DNA of 64,000 bases. Source: Thioflexithrix psekupsensis. GTDB lineage: Bacteria > Pseudomonadota > Gammaproteobacteria > Beggiatoales > Beggiatoaceae. The DNA lies in contig NZ_MSLT01000012.1 in the NCBI RefSeq assembly GCF_002149925.1, positions 1,108,501-1,172,500 on the forward strand. The letters run 5' to 3'. A program made the translations under genes and the position numbers. Under the pieces are notes generated by a model, which made no database searches, was not told the origin of the DNA, and was given only the letters and a program-made list of their open reading frames with translations. Positions 54,795-63,918 of this stretch are shown piece after piece; position 1 is the stretch's first letter, and every line of letters begins with the position of its first letter.

Positions 54795-57218
54795 ATGAAA
54801 TACATCAACATCCGCGAAGAAGAACTCAAAAACAAAATCGCTCAGGATTATTTCGGGTTTTACGATTGCAGCAAAATTATTGGCAATGTCGATTTTTGCG
54901 TCACGATACGCGAAAATAATACAATACCGTCTGAACAAAAATCCCTGCTGTGGGCAGAAGCCAAAACAGGCGCGTCGAGTATTGTCCGCTCCCTCGTTCA
55001 GCTCATTCTCACCATTGGCAAAGCCCGCACTTTTGATAAATTTTTGCCGCCGCCTATGCTTGGTGCGTTTGATGGCGAAAAAATTGCGTTTATTCCCTAC
55101 AATGAAATTCAAGATATTTTTTATCAAAACGACTTTAACTGGAATGTCGCACCATCAGATTATTCCACCAAAGAATTTCAACAAATTCATGCCAAAGTCG
55201 AAACGACAATAGACCGCGAGTCTCTGTTATTTCACTATCAGCAAGACGACAAAGAACTGCACCAATTCATTAAACAAAATTTTGTCATCGGCAAACTTGG
55301 CTTAACTAAAACAAAAATCGACAAAAACAACTTCATGGTCATTTACAACAAATGGCTACAAACTGTGAAACCCACTATTGCCGTCAATTGGGACAGTGCC
55401 AAAAAAAGCGGCATTATTGATGGCGATTTTTACCTCGCTGATTTACTCAGCCAAGAAAATGCGACGCTTAAAGAAAAATTATTTGTCTTGCTGAAGCGTG
55501 ATTGTTACGAGTTAGACCGGAATATTGACGCGGCCGGTTTTGGTAATCACAAAACCGCGCAATTTAATGACAAACAAATCGCCCACACGCAATTTTGGAA
55601 TCGCTACGAGCGTCCTCCAAAAGAAGAATATTGGGATTACATTGTCAATCGCCGCGATTTATTAGTCCCGCAGGATATTCGGGAACGCAAAGGCAGTTTT
55701 TTTACGCCACAAATCTGGGTTGAACTTTCACAAAAATATTTAGCCGATGTATTAGGTGAAAATTGGCAAGATGAATACACAATATGGGATTGCGCCGCCG
55801 GAACGGGGAATTTATTAACGGGTTTAACCAATAAATACAATATTTGGGCTTCAACATTGGACAAACAAGATGTTGACGTGATGAAAGACCGTATTGCAAA
55901 TGGTGCAAATTTATTGGAAAGTCATGTTTTTCAATTTGACTTTCTCAACGACGAATTCACCAAGCTCCCCGCAGGCTTGCAAGCCATTATCAACGACCCA
56001 GAAAAACGCAAAAAGCTGGTGATTTACATTAATCCACCTTATGCAGAAAGCAACGGCAAAGTTAGCTTAACAAGAAGCGATGTTCAAATTTCAGCCACTC
56101 ACAAAAGATATGCCGCGCAGTTAGAAAAAGTAGGCGCGGAGCTTTACGCACAATTTATTGCGAGAATTTATTTTGAAATTCCAAATTGTTTTATCGCTGA
56201 ATTTTCAAAGCTAAAATTACTGAGTGGTGTAAATTCAAAAGTATTTAGAAGTTATTTTGAAGCAAAACTGGAAAAGTTATTTATTGTTCCAGCAGATACA
56301 TTTGACAACGTAAAAGGTACATTCCCGATTGGATTTTTTATATGGAACACGGTTATCAAAAAGAAATTTGAAAGTTTTAATGCTGATGTGTTTGAAAGAG
56401 ACGGCAATTTATCAGGAAGTAAGGTTTTTTATTCTTATGATAATGAACGAGGCAGAATCAATGATTGGTTAGGAGTTTTTAAAAATAAATCGAAAGAAAA
56501 TAACATCGGCTTTTTAATGGCGGATGCGCCTGATTTTCAACATAACAATCTAGTTTGTATCAGAAGTGACAAGCCAAAAGGGCATGGTATTTGTTTTGCG
56601 GTTAATCAACATAGCTTACAGGTTGCCTGTATTTATTTAGCTGTCCGCCACTGCATAGAAACCACTTGGCTAAACGACCGCGACCAGTTTTTATCCCCTA
56701 ATGACGGCTGGCAAACCGACACGGAATTTCAAAACGACTGCTTAACTTCTACCTTGTTTAACAGCCAAAACAGAATTTCAAGCAATGAAGGCGTAAACCA
56801 CTGGATTCCCTTCACCGAATCAGAAATCAACGCACGCGATAAATTTGCCAGCAACTTTATGACAAAATTCATACAAGGCAAACTCAAACCCGAAGCATCA
56901 AAACAAATGGCTTTAGAAGAACACGATTTGCCTTTACAAATCCGCACTACACCGCTGAAATTTTCACCCGAAGCAGAAGCGGTTTTTAAGGCAGGGCGTG
57001 AACTTTGGGTATACTATCACCAGCAAGAAAATTGCAACGTCAACGCCAGTTTGTATGATATTCGCGCCCACTTTCAAGGTCGAAACAACAAAGGCAAAAT
57101 GAACAACAAAAGTGATGATGCGGTTTATATGGAACTCATTAAAAACCTGCGCGAGAACATTAAACAATTACAAACCAAAATTGCGCCCAAAGTATTTGAA
57201 TATGGGTTTTTGAAGTAA
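54795..57218 (+). CDS. Type IIG-like restriction-methylation protein
   Basis: An 807-residue protein. Near the N-terminus NVDFCVTI then LLWAEAKTGAS fits a PD-(D/E)xK nuclease core (D...ExK). The central methyltransferase has motif I WDCAAGTGNLL (about residue 331) and motif IV INPPYAES (about 412), an N6-adenine type. The C-terminal part is likely the target-recognition region. One chain with nuclease, methylase and recognition parts is the plan of type IIG enzymes such as Eco57I. No separate specificity subunit is nearby. The ATG at 54795 gives MKYINIREEELKNKI. Nuclease assignment is by pattern only. Confidence 0.82.
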   Translation: MKYINIREEELKNKIAQDYFGFYDCSKIIGNVDFCVTIRENNTIPSEQKSLLWAEAKTGASSIVRSLVQLILTIGKARTFDKFLPPPMLGAFDGEKIAFIPYNEIQDIFYQNDFNWNVAPSDYSTKEFQQIHAKVETTIDRESLLFHYQQDDKELHQFIKQNFVIGKLGLTKTKIDKNNFMVIYNKWLQTVKPTIAVNWDSAKKSGIIDGDFYLADLLSQENATLKEKLFVLLKRDCYELDRNIDAAGFGNHKTAQFNDKQIAHTQFWNRYERPPKEEYWDYIVNRRDLLVPQDIRERKGSFFTPQIWVELSQKYLADVLGENWQDEYTIWDCAAGTGNLLTGLTNKYNIWASTLDKQDVDVMKDRIANGANLLESHVFQFDFLNDEFTKLPAGLQAIINDPEKRKKLVIYINPPYAESNGKVSLTRSDVQISATHKRYAAQLEKVGAELYAQFIARIYFEIPNCFIAEFSKLKLLSGVNSKVFRSYFEAKLEKLFIVPADTFDNVKGTFPIGFFIWNTVIKKKFESFNADVFERDGNLSGSKVFYSYDNERGRINDWLGVFKNKSKENNIGFLMADAPDFQHNNLVCIRSDKPKGHGICFAVNQHSLQVACIYLAVRHCIETTWLNDRDQFLSPNDGWQTDTEFQNDCLTSTLFNSQNRISSNEGVNHWIPFTESEINARDKFASNFMTKFIQGKLKPEASKQMALEEHDLPLQIRTTPLKFSPEAEAVFKAGRELWVYYHQQENCNVNASLYDIRAHFQGRNNKGKMNNKSDDAVYMELIKNLRENIKQLQTKIAPKVFEYGFLK

Positions 57219-57604
57219 GCAGGAGTGGAGTTTACGTGAAAATTTTTGGTTTGAATCAGAACGTACAGAGCTAAAAAAATTGACCCCTACTAAAAAAACA
57301 AAAATAATCAGATAAGCCATAGGTACTTATTTTTTTATCATTCCAAAAAAATGACAATAACGATCTTCATTTCAAACATGTGCTTTTTTATCTACTGCGC
57401 TGTCTTGTCCTGTACATTCCGATTCAGACAATACCGCTTGCTATTAGAAGCGACAAACCGCTAAAATCATTGCCTCATCGCCTGAAAAAATCTAACCACG
57501 TTTGTTACTGCAAAATGACATACTGATTTTTTTAGCCACTGATCTCGAATTCATGGGATGTGAAGGCGTAAAATCCCTTTTATTTAAAAAATTGTGACCG
57601 CGAT
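57219..57604. other. Intergenic region upstream of fabA
   Basis: 386 AT-rich bases with no ORF of note and no RNA gene that I can see. It must hold the fabA promoter. No strong ribosome-binding site precedes the fabA ATG. Confidence 0.35.
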
Positions 57605-58117
57605 ATGGAAAAAAAAAGTAGCTATCAATACGAAGAATTATTGCAGTGTGGACGAGGCGAAATGTTCGGCCCCGGCAATGCCCAATTACCTATGCCTCCC
57701 ATGTTGATGTTTGATCGCATTACGCATATCGCCGATAACGGAGGCAGCGCAGATAAAGGGTTAATTATTGCCGAATTAGATATTCGTCCTGATTTATGGT
57801 TTTTCGATTGCCATTTTCCCGGAGACCCGGTGATGCCGGGTTGTTTGGGTTTGGATGCCATGTGGCAATTGATTGGATTTTTCTTGGGATGGATGGGTGG
57901 CCCCGGACGGGGGCGTGCATTGGGCGCAGGCGAAGTCAAATTCACAGGCCAAGTGACTCCAAAATGTAAACGTGTTATTTATAAAGTGGATATGAAACGA
58001 GTCATTATGCGCAAGTTGGTCATGGGCATTGGCGATGCCACCTTAGAGGCCGATGGTAAACTGATCTACGAAGCCAAAGAGCTACGGGTTGGTTTATTCA
58101 CTTCTACCGATTTTTAG
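57605..58117 (+). CDS. fabA: 3-hydroxydecanoyl-ACP dehydratase/isomerase
   Basis: A 170-residue hot-dog enzyme that introduces the cis double bond in unsaturated fatty acid synthesis. The catalytic His is in [16 protein letters not shown], and the isomerase-type Asp in [24 protein letters not shown] is the family start. fabB follows 20 bp later. FabA and FabB act together. Confidence 0.96.
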   Translation: MEKKSSYQYEELLQCGRGEMFGPGNAQLPMPPMLMFDRITHIADNGGSADKGLIIAELDIRPDLWFFDCHFPGDPVMPGCLGLDAMWQLIGFFLGWMGGPGRGRALGAGEVKFTGQVTPKCKRVIYKVDMKRVIMRKLVMGIGDATLEADGKLIYEAKELRVGLFTSTDF

Positions 58118-58137
58118 ATACAAAAGGGAGTCAGATT

Positions 58138-59352
58138 GTGAGACGTGTCGTGGTGACAGGACTGGGCGTTGTATCCAGCATTGGCAACAGCAAGCAGGAG
58201 GTTTTGACCGCTTTAAAAAGCGGACAGTCCGGCATTTGTCATGAACCCGAATATGCCCAATTAGGCTTTCGATCCCATGTTCATGGCGCGGTTCGGATCA
58301 ATTTAGAAGAACGTATTGATCGCAAAGTCAAGCGGTTCATGGGCGATGCCGCCGCGTTTAACTACGTGGCAATGCAAGAAGCCATTGCCGATGCCCATTT
58401 AGATCAAGCCGATGTATCCCATCCGCGCACGGGTTTAATTACCGGTTCGGGCGGGGCTTCGCCAGCTAATCAAGTGGAAGCCGTGGATTTATTGCGCACT
58501 AAGGGCTTAAAACGGGTCGGCCCGTATATGGTGCCGCGCACCATGTCGAGTACAACTGCTGCGTGTTTGTGTACGCCTTTTCGTATTAAAGGGGTGAATT
58601 ATTCGATCAGTTCGGCGTGTGCGACCAGTGCGCATTGTATTGGTCATGCCAGCGAGTTGATCCAATTGGGTAAGCAAGATATTGTTTTTGCGGGCGGCGG
58701 AGAAGAAGTCCATTGGAGTTTAACGCTGTTATTCGATGCGATGGGCGCGTTGTCGTCTAAATACAACGATCAACCGTTAAAAGCCTCACGTCCTTACGAC
58801 GCGCACCGGGATGGTTTTGTCATTTCGGGGGGAGGTGGGATGTTGGTGTTAGAAGAATTAGAACATGCCCAAGCGCGTGGTGCAAAAATCTATGCAGAAT
58901 TAGTGGGTTACGGTGCCACTTCAGACGGTTATGACATGGTGCAGCCTTCGGGAGAAGGCGCGGTACGTTGTATGCAACAAGCCTTAGCCACCGTGGATAC
59001 CCCCATTGATTATATTAATGCCCACGGCACCAGTACGCCCGTAGGCGACAGTCGAGAATTAGAAGCGATAAAAACGGTATTTGGCGAACACATTCCATTC
59101 ATCAGTTCGACCAAATCATTAACAGGTCATGCTTTGGGTGCGGCAGGTGTACACGAAGCGATTTACAGTTTATTGATGTTAGAAGCGGGCTTTATGTCTG
59201 CCTCGGCCAATGTTGAAACCTTAGACCCGGTGGCCGAAGGAATGCCCATTGTCAGAACCTATCAAGAAACGACATTAAATACCGTAATGTCCAATAGTTT
59301 TGGTTTTGGTGGCACGAATGCCACTTTAGTTTTCCGACGTTTTGCGGGTTAA
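58138..59352 (+). CDS. fabB: 3-ketoacyl-ACP synthase I
   Basis: A 404-residue thiolase-fold condensing enzyme. Active-site Cys in [16 protein letters not shown], His in [14 protein letters not shown] and His in [18 protein letters not shown]. Starts at GTG ([16 protein letters not shown]), preceded by AAAGGGAG. It elongates the cis-3-decenoyl product of FabA. Confidence 0.96.
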   Translation: MRRVVVTGLGVVSSIGNSKQEVLTALKSGQSGICHEPEYAQLGFRSHVHGAVRINLEERIDRKVKRFMGDAAAFNYVAMQEAIADAHLDQADVSHPRTGLITGSGGASPANQVEAVDLLRTKGLKRVGPYMVPRTMSSTTAACLCTPFRIKGVNYSISSACATSAHCIGHASELIQLGKQDIVFAGGGEEVHWSLTLLFDAMGALSSKYNDQPLKASRPYDAHRDGFVISGGGGMLVLEELEHAQARGAKIYAELVGYGATSDGYDMVQPSGEGAVRCMQQALATVDTPIDYINAHGTSTPVGDSRELEAIKTVFGEHIPFISSTKSLTGHALGAAGVHEAIYSLLMLEAGFMSASANVETLDPVAEGMPIVRTYQETTLNTVMSNSFGFGGTNATLVFRRFAG

Positions 59353-59393
59353 TCTTACTGCCGTCGATGTCATACTTTTATGGCATTGGCGGT

Positions 59394-60833
59394 TTATCCT
59401 GTATTTTCACCACAACATTTTTTATATTTCAAGCCACTGCCACAAGGACAACATTGATTGCGTCCTATTTTTAATGCTTGCACAATATTTTTATTGTCAT
59501 GAATGATTCGTGCTAATTCTACGGCTGCGGTTTGATATTGTTTTTCTTCATCAAATTGCAAACAGCGTTGAAATAACAGCGCAGCCCGCCGCATATCCAC
59601 TGCCACCCCAATGCCTCGCTGATAAGCCAATGCCAAGTAATAACATGCGCCGGCGTGATGTTGTGCTTCGGCCAAATGCAGCCATTCTAAAGCGATATGA
59701 ATATTTTTTTCTACCCACAAACCGCTGGAATAATATTTAAATAACACCACTTGCGCATCGGCATCACCATTTTGTGCCGCGCATTGATACCAGTAAAAGG
59801 CTAATTTTTCATCAGCCGGCGTACCCAAACCCGATTGATACAAATAAGCCAATTTAAATTGCGCCGAAGCATAACCCGCTTCAGCCGCTTTTTGCGCATA
59901 ACGGAAGGCTTTTTGTACATTTTGTTTCACGCCTAAACCTTCATAATACATTTGAACCAAATAATTTAACGCACCGGGATGATCTTGTAATGCTGCTTTG
60001 GTGAAATAACGCAAAGATTGACAATAATCGTGTTCATATTGCACTTGTTCATTGAGCCGCCCATAAAAATAAAATAAACCCATTTGATGCAACGCATCAG
60101 CATAGTCTAATTCTGCGGCTTGTTTTAATAAGGCAATGGCTTGTTTTAAATTGCGCAAATGACCGCGGGAATTTAAATGCAATTGTCCCAATTGATATAA
60201 AGCGGGCGGATAATTTTGATCGGCTGATTTTTTTAACCAATAATAAGCATCTTGTTGCCATATTTGGCGCGGTGATTCTGTTTCGGATAAATTTGTGCTT
60301 ACTGATTCTATTTTCTGACAAAACATAAGCCCAATCGCATATTGGGCTTCGGCTTGTTCGGTAATAATCGCATCTTTATATATACGATCCGAATTGGCAG
60401 GATTAGGTGGTTGAAATAACGGAATGGTTTGCGCCGATTGTCCCAATAAAGATTCACAGTACCAATAGGCAATTTGATAAGTAAATTCTAAGGTTAATAA
60501 CGCAATTTTTTTGGCCACAATGGGAGCGCGAACTTGTTCTAAAGGATGTGCGCCACGATTGCCCTCGACGCGCAAACGATTAAAACGATCCAGAATATAG
60601 GGCGGAATCAGAGTCTGTAATTTTTCATTTTGCAATTGTTCCCACAAACTGCCATGAATGGGCAAATCATAGTGACGACACACCAAAGCCAGCAACAGCG
60701 AAGCACACACCCGCAATTTGACTAAACTATTTTCAGGGTCTTCATAACAGTAGCGATACGCTAAACCATAATAATGTCCCAATTGCGGCGTTAAACGCGC
60801 CATAAAATTAATTAATGCGTTCTCTGAATTCAT
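59394..60833 (-). CDS. Sel1-repeat protein with DUF4145-like start and SEC-C zinc motif
   Basis: A 479-residue cytoplasmic protein. The N-terminal ~130 residues (LRVCASLLLALVCRHYDLPI, DRFNRLRVEGNRGAHPLEQV) resemble DUF4145. Then several Sel1 repeats (A-x-x-G-x-A-x-A-x-x-x-L-G pattern, e.g. AEAGYASAQFKLAYLYQSGL). The C-terminus is a SEC-C motif, QCCPCGSGLKYKKCCGENTG, a four-Cys zinc site. Sel1 proteins build protein-binding scaffolds. The role is unknown. The ATG at 60833 follows AGGGT. Confidence 0.85.
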   Translation of the reverse strand: MNSENALINFMARLTPQLGHYYGLAYRYCYEDPENSLVKLRVCASLLLALVCRHYDLPIHGSLWEQLQNEKLQTLIPPYILDRFNRLRVEGNRGAHPLEQVRAPIVAKKIALLTLEFTYQIAYWYCESLLGQSAQTIPLFQPPNPANSDRIYKDAIITEQAEAQYAIGLMFCQKIESVSTNLSETESPRQIWQQDAYYWLKKSADQNYPPALYQLGQLHLNSRGHLRNLKQAIALLKQAAELDYADALHQMGLFYFYGRLNEQVQYEHDYCQSLRYFTKAALQDHPGALNYLVQMYYEGLGVKQNVQKAFRYAQKAAEAGYASAQFKLAYLYQSGLGTPADEKLAFYWYQCAAQNGDADAQVVLFKYYSSGLWVEKNIHIALEWLHLAEAQHHAGACYYLALAYQRGIGVAVDMRRAALLFQRCLQFDEEKQYQTAAVELARIIHDNKNIVQALKIGRNQCCPCGSGLKYKKCCGENTG

Positions 60834-61219
60834 GAGACCCTTTGCAGAAATCATGTCGCGTTGTAAATGTTAAATGGATTGATGACCAAATAAAACCTGT
60901 TTTTTTGGATAAAAATCGTATCTCATTTTTTTATTTTTCTCTATTTCTGCAAAGATTGCGGATGACTTATAAAAATAATTGTATTATTTTGGCAAATCTG
61001 AGATATTATTATATTCTAATACCCAAGTTAGTAGGTTGTTCTATCGCAAAAAACGCAAAAATTTGCTATAAATATAAGGCGTAAATGATAAAATTCGGTA
61101 CACTTCCGAAAAAATAACGATCTCACTTAACGATGTCTTGGGTAACCTATTGATTCACTCAGACAAAACCATGTGCAGCGATGACAAACCATTACTATAG
61201 CGAAGTCGGAATATGTTCT
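60834..61219. other. AT-rich divergent region upstream of the ArsR-family regulator
   Basis: About 390 bp, strongly AT-rich, with the promoters of both flanking genes. No ORF with a convincing start. If the regulator starts at 61181 rather than 61220 the region is shorter. Confidence 0.35.
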
Positions 61220-61546
61220 ATGCCAGATAGCAATGCTCAGCCCTTAGGGCTTATCACTCATGACGAAGATATTGAGCGTGCTTCCCGTTCTATGAAAGCC
61301 ATGTCTCATCCGTTGCGACTAAAAATTCTATGTACTTTAGGTGAACGTGAATTTAGCGTGCAGGATATTGTTGAAGAAGTTGGGACTTCTCAAAGTAACA
61401 TTTCACAGCATTTGGCCATTTTGCGTGACAAAGGTATTTTGTCCTCCCGTAAAGATGCAAATCGAGTTTATTACCGAGTGAGCGACGCACGAACTTTGCG
61501 CTTAATCAGTATGATGCGCGAAGTATTTTGTTCATTTTGTTCTTAG
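61220..61546 (+). CDS. ArsR-family winged helix-turn-helix regulator
   Basis: A 108-residue repressor-type protein. The helix-turn-helix is FSVQDIVEEVGTSQSNISQH then LAILRDKGILSSRKDANRVY. A conserved start SRSMKAMSHPLRLKILCTLG holds Cys, and the C-terminus has MREVFCSFCS with two more Cys that could sense metals or sulfur species. It lacks the ELCVC motif of true ArsR. I chose 61220 (GGAA upstream); 61181 (ATG, MTNHYYSEV) is possible. It is not next to an obvious target gene. Confidence 0.85.
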   Translation: MPDSNAQPLGLITHDEDIERASRSMKAMSHPLRLKILCTLGEREFSVQDIVEEVGTSQSNISQHLAILRDKGILSSRKDANRVYYRVSDARTLRLISMMREVFCSFCS

Positions 61547-61574
61547 AGAAAAGGTTCTTGATTTGCAACACAAA

Positions 61575-61605
61575 AGGCGCAACGCAGCACGGCTGTTGTG
61601 CGCCT
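61575..61605 (+). terminator. Hairpin after the ArsR-family gene
   Basis: AGGCGCAAC (61575-61583) pairs with GTTGTGCGCCT (61595-61605) with a 2-nt bulge, 28 bp after the stop. No T-run follows, so termination is uncertain. Confidence 0.45.
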
Positions 61606-61701
61606 CTGCACTTGCAACTTGTAAAAGTCACTGACCCCGTGGCTTGAAGTCAGCAAGAATTGACCGGAAACAATGTCACTGCACCAGTCCCAAAAGAGAA
61701 A

Positions 61702-61738
61702 GCCCAATCGATACAGTGGGGAACTGTGTCTATTGGGC
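61702..61738. other. Strong hairpin, possible RNA structure
   Basis: Arms GCCCAATCGATACAGT (61702-61717) and ACTGTGTCTATTGGGC (61723-61738) pair at 15 of 16 positions (one G-U) across a GGGGA loop. No T-run follows. It may belong to a small RNA or a long tpiA leader. Confidence 0.5.
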
Positions 61739-61995
61739 AGGGGGAAGTTGTTGATTATTATTATCAGGCTACGAGCTTCTCATTGTACTAAAATTTATGC
61801 CCCAGTAAAGCATAATCTGAAAATTAAACCACACACTCCAGTCAATTCGTACGCTCTGCTTTAATTTCCCCTTAAAAAAACGTTACAATGGCCATTTAGT
61901 GTATTTTCTGAATGGACGTGAGTTGATTTTGTGGAGTTTAACTCGACATCAGCTTCAGTAAATTAAGCAAAACCAAAAGGTTGGAGGAAAATCGT

Positions 61996-62754
61996 ATGCG
62001 TCAACCCTTAGTTGTGGGAAATTGGAAAATGAACGGCTCTGCCGCGACAAACCAGCATTTATTGGCTGATTTATTGGCGGGTTGTTCTTCGCTGACGCGT
62101 TGTCGGATGGGGGTTTGTCCGCCATTTGTGTATTTGGCCGCCATTCAAGCCCAGTTACAAGGGAGTCCCATTGTCTGGGGCGCACAAAATGCGTCTCAAC
62201 ACGCGCCCGGTGCTTACACCGGCGAAATCAGTGCCAGTATGTTACAAGATTTTGGCTGTACTTATGTTATTGTGGGGCATTCTGAGCGGCGTACTCTCTA
62301 TCTTGAAAATGATGGCATCGTGGCAGAAAAATTCGCAGCCGTGCAAGCGGCCGGATTAACCCCCATTTTATGCGTGGGCGAATCCCTAGAGCAGCGAGAA
62401 GCCGGTGTCACTGAGCAAGTGGTCGGACAACAGTTGGATGCCATTTTGAACACGCAAGGTGTTGAGGTATTTGACAATTGTGTCATTGCCTATGAACCCG
62501 TTTGGGCAATTGGCACTGGCAAAACGGCAACGCCCGAACAGGCACAAGCCGTACATGCGTTTATTCGTCGTCAATTGGCTGAGAAAAATCAACCACTTTC
62601 TGAAAAAATTCAGATTTTATACGGCGGCAGTGTCAAAGGCAGTAACGCCAATGAGTTGTTTTCTATGCCGGATATTGATGGCGGTTTAATTGGCGGTGCG
62701 TCACTAAAAGCAGAAGAATTTCTGACGATTTGTCGCGCATCAGAATCATTTTAA
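61996..62754 (+). CDS. tpiA: Triosephosphate isomerase
   Basis: A 252-residue TIM barrel enzyme interconverting DHAP and glyceraldehyde-3-phosphate. MRQPLVVGNWKMNGS, VIVGHSERRTLY (catalytic His), VIAYEPVWAIGTGKTATPEQ (catalytic Glu and flexible loop 6) and ILYGGSVKGSN are all present. GGAGGAA precedes the ATG. secG follows 47 bp later, a common pairing. Confidence 0.96.
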   Translation: MRQPLVVGNWKMNGSAATNQHLLADLLAGCSSLTRCRMGVCPPFVYLAAIQAQLQGSPIVWGAQNASQHAPGAYTGEISASMLQDFGCTYVIVGHSERRTLYLENDGIVAEKFAAVQAAGLTPILCVGESLEQREAGVTEQVVGQQLDAILNTQGVEVFDNCVIAYEPVWAIGTGKTATPEQAQAVHAFIRRQLAEKNQPLSEKIQILYGGSVKGSNANELFSMPDIDGGLIGGASLKAEEFLTICRASESF

Positions 62755-62801
62755 CTTTAAATCCTTGAGTCTTGGGCAAAGCCCATTGAGCAAACATCGT
62801 T

Positions 62802-63317
62802 ATGCACACTATTTTGGTTATCGTACAGATTATGGTCTGTGCCAGTTTAATCGGCTTAATCTTAATTCAACACGGCAAAGGCGCAGATATGGGCGCAGCT
62901 TTTGGCAGTGGTGCGTCGGCCACTGTTTTTGGCAGTCGCGGTTCGGCTTCCTTCTTAACGCGAACCACAGCCGGCTTGGCAGCGGCATTTTTTATTTTAA
63001 GCCTTGTCTTGGCCTACTTTTCCACAGGACAACGGGAACCCCGTAGCGTATTAGAAAGTGTAACAGTACAAACTCAGCCCGCGACTGAGTTACCAGCGAC
63101 AACAGCCGTACCTAGCCCAACCAGTGAGGAATTACCCACAGTTCAAGAAGAAACCACAGCAGAACGCACCACCGAAAACGCCACAACTGTCACAGTAGAA
63201 ACGAACACACAACCAGTTGAATCTCCAGCCGAAAATTCTGTTGTCACGGAAACTTCTCCTGTTATTCAAGAACAAACGCCTGATCCGTCTGCCGCTACGG
63301 AAGAAAAAACGCAGTAA
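62802..63317 (+). CDS. secG: SecG, SecYEG translocon subunit
   Basis: A 171-residue protein. The N-terminal ~80 residues are SecG with two membrane segments: VIVQIMVCASLIGLILIQHG then GKGADMGAAFGSGASATVFG, and FLTRTTAGLAAAFFILSLVL. The C-terminal ~90 residues are a Thr/Glu/Pro-rich low-complexity tail, longer than in E. coli SecG (110 residues). It probably stays in the cytoplasm. Confidence 0.95.
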   Translation: MHTILVIVQIMVCASLIGLILIQHGKGADMGAAFGSGASATVFGSRGSASFLTRTTAGLAAAFFILSLVLAYFSTGQREPRSVLESVTVQTQPATELPATTAVPSPTSEELPTVQEETTAERTTENATTVTVETNTQPVESPAENSVVTETSPVIQEQTPDPSAATEEKTQ

Positions 63318-63323
63318 TTGCGT

Positions 63324-63352
63324 TGCATTTCCAGAAAGCCTACGTTAAAATG
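63324..63352 (+). promoter_or_regulatory. Promoter of tRNA-Leu
   Basis: TTGCAT (63324-63329) and TAAAAT (63347-63352) with a 17-bp spacer, 55 bp upstream of the tRNA. It is a near-consensus sigma-70 match. Confidence 0.6.
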
Positions 63353-63406
63353 CACCCCTTGATTGATTGCTGTGTGACAGGAATTAATCGGGGACATTTG
63401 AGACAA

Positions 63407-63491
63407 GCCGATGTGGTGAAATTGGTAGACACGCCGTCTTGAGGGGGCGGTGGCGCAAGCCGTGCCAGTTCGAGTCTGGCCATCGGCACCA
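63407..63491 (+). tRNA. tRNA-Leu (anticodon GAG), reads CUC/CUU
   Basis: An 85-nt class II tRNA. Acceptor GCCGATG pairs with CATCGGC. The D-loop is AATTGGTAGAC, the anticodon stem is CCGTC/GGCGG with loop TTGAGGG, there is a long variable arm, and the T-loop is GTTCGAGTC. CCA is encoded at 63489-63491. It resembles E. coli tRNA-Leu(GAG). Confidence 0.93.
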
Positions 63492-63534
63492 AGTTTAGTA
63501 TCAAGTGGTATTCTGGAAAAATTTAGAAAATGGC

Positions 63535-63563
63535 TTGACAGCCGAAAAAGCAGCCTGTATAGT
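63535..63563 (+). promoter_or_regulatory. rRNA operon promoter P1
   Basis: TTGACA (63535-63540) and TATAGT (63558-63563) with a 17-bp spacer and AT-rich sequence upstream, followed by a GC-rich discriminator (GCGCGGC) typical of stringently controlled rRNA promoters. Confidence 0.85.
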
Positions 63564-63695
63564 GCGCGGCTTACCTGAGACAAATGAAGCGGGAATGCAG
63601 AGCGGGAAAGTGTAAGAGTCCGCGAGCTTTTACAGAAGTAGAAGCGAGTGAAGACAAGCCGAAGCAAAAGAAATTAAAAATATTTTGAAAAAGGC

Positions 63696-63725
63696 TTGAC
63701 AGAGACGAAACAAACCACGTAGAAT
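63696..63725 (+). promoter_or_regulatory. rRNA operon promoter P2
   Basis: TTGACA (63696-63701) and TAGAAT (63720-63725), spacer 18 bp, about 195 bp before 16S rRNA. Confidence 0.75.
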
Positions 63726-63760
63726 GCACAGCTTCACACCCAAGCCACTAGTTGCTGAGG

Positions 63761-63802
63761 TGCAGTTCCTTAACAAACCGAATTCAAGTCATCTGTGTGG
63801 GA
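63761..63802 (+). promoter_or_regulatory. rRNA leader antitermination region (boxA-like) and conserved leader element
   Basis: GTTCCTTAACAAA resembles the boxA antitermination signal of rRNA leaders (consensus GCTCTTTAACA). ATCTGTGTGGGAG (63791-63803) matches the boxC-type leader element of E. coli rrn operons (ATCTGTGTGGGCA). Confidence 0.65.
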
Positions 63803-63918
63803 GTTTAGACCCTGACTGACTGTTCTAACAGAACGTCAAGAGTCGTAAACTTCTCGTCAACACGAGATTTTTATATCTTGCAACAAATTTGTGACAATTT
63901 AAAGTCACAGCCAAAATT

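Larger units (their letters stand above)
61547..61995. other. Intergenic region with two hairpins upstream of tpiA
   Basis: 449 bp without a convincing gene. It contains hairpins at 61575-61605 and 61702-61738 (listed separately). A 63-codon frame at 61673-61864 has no ribosome-binding site. Right of the second hairpin, TACAAT at about 61886 may be a -10 of the tpiA promoter, but no good -35 is seen. Confidence 0.4.
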
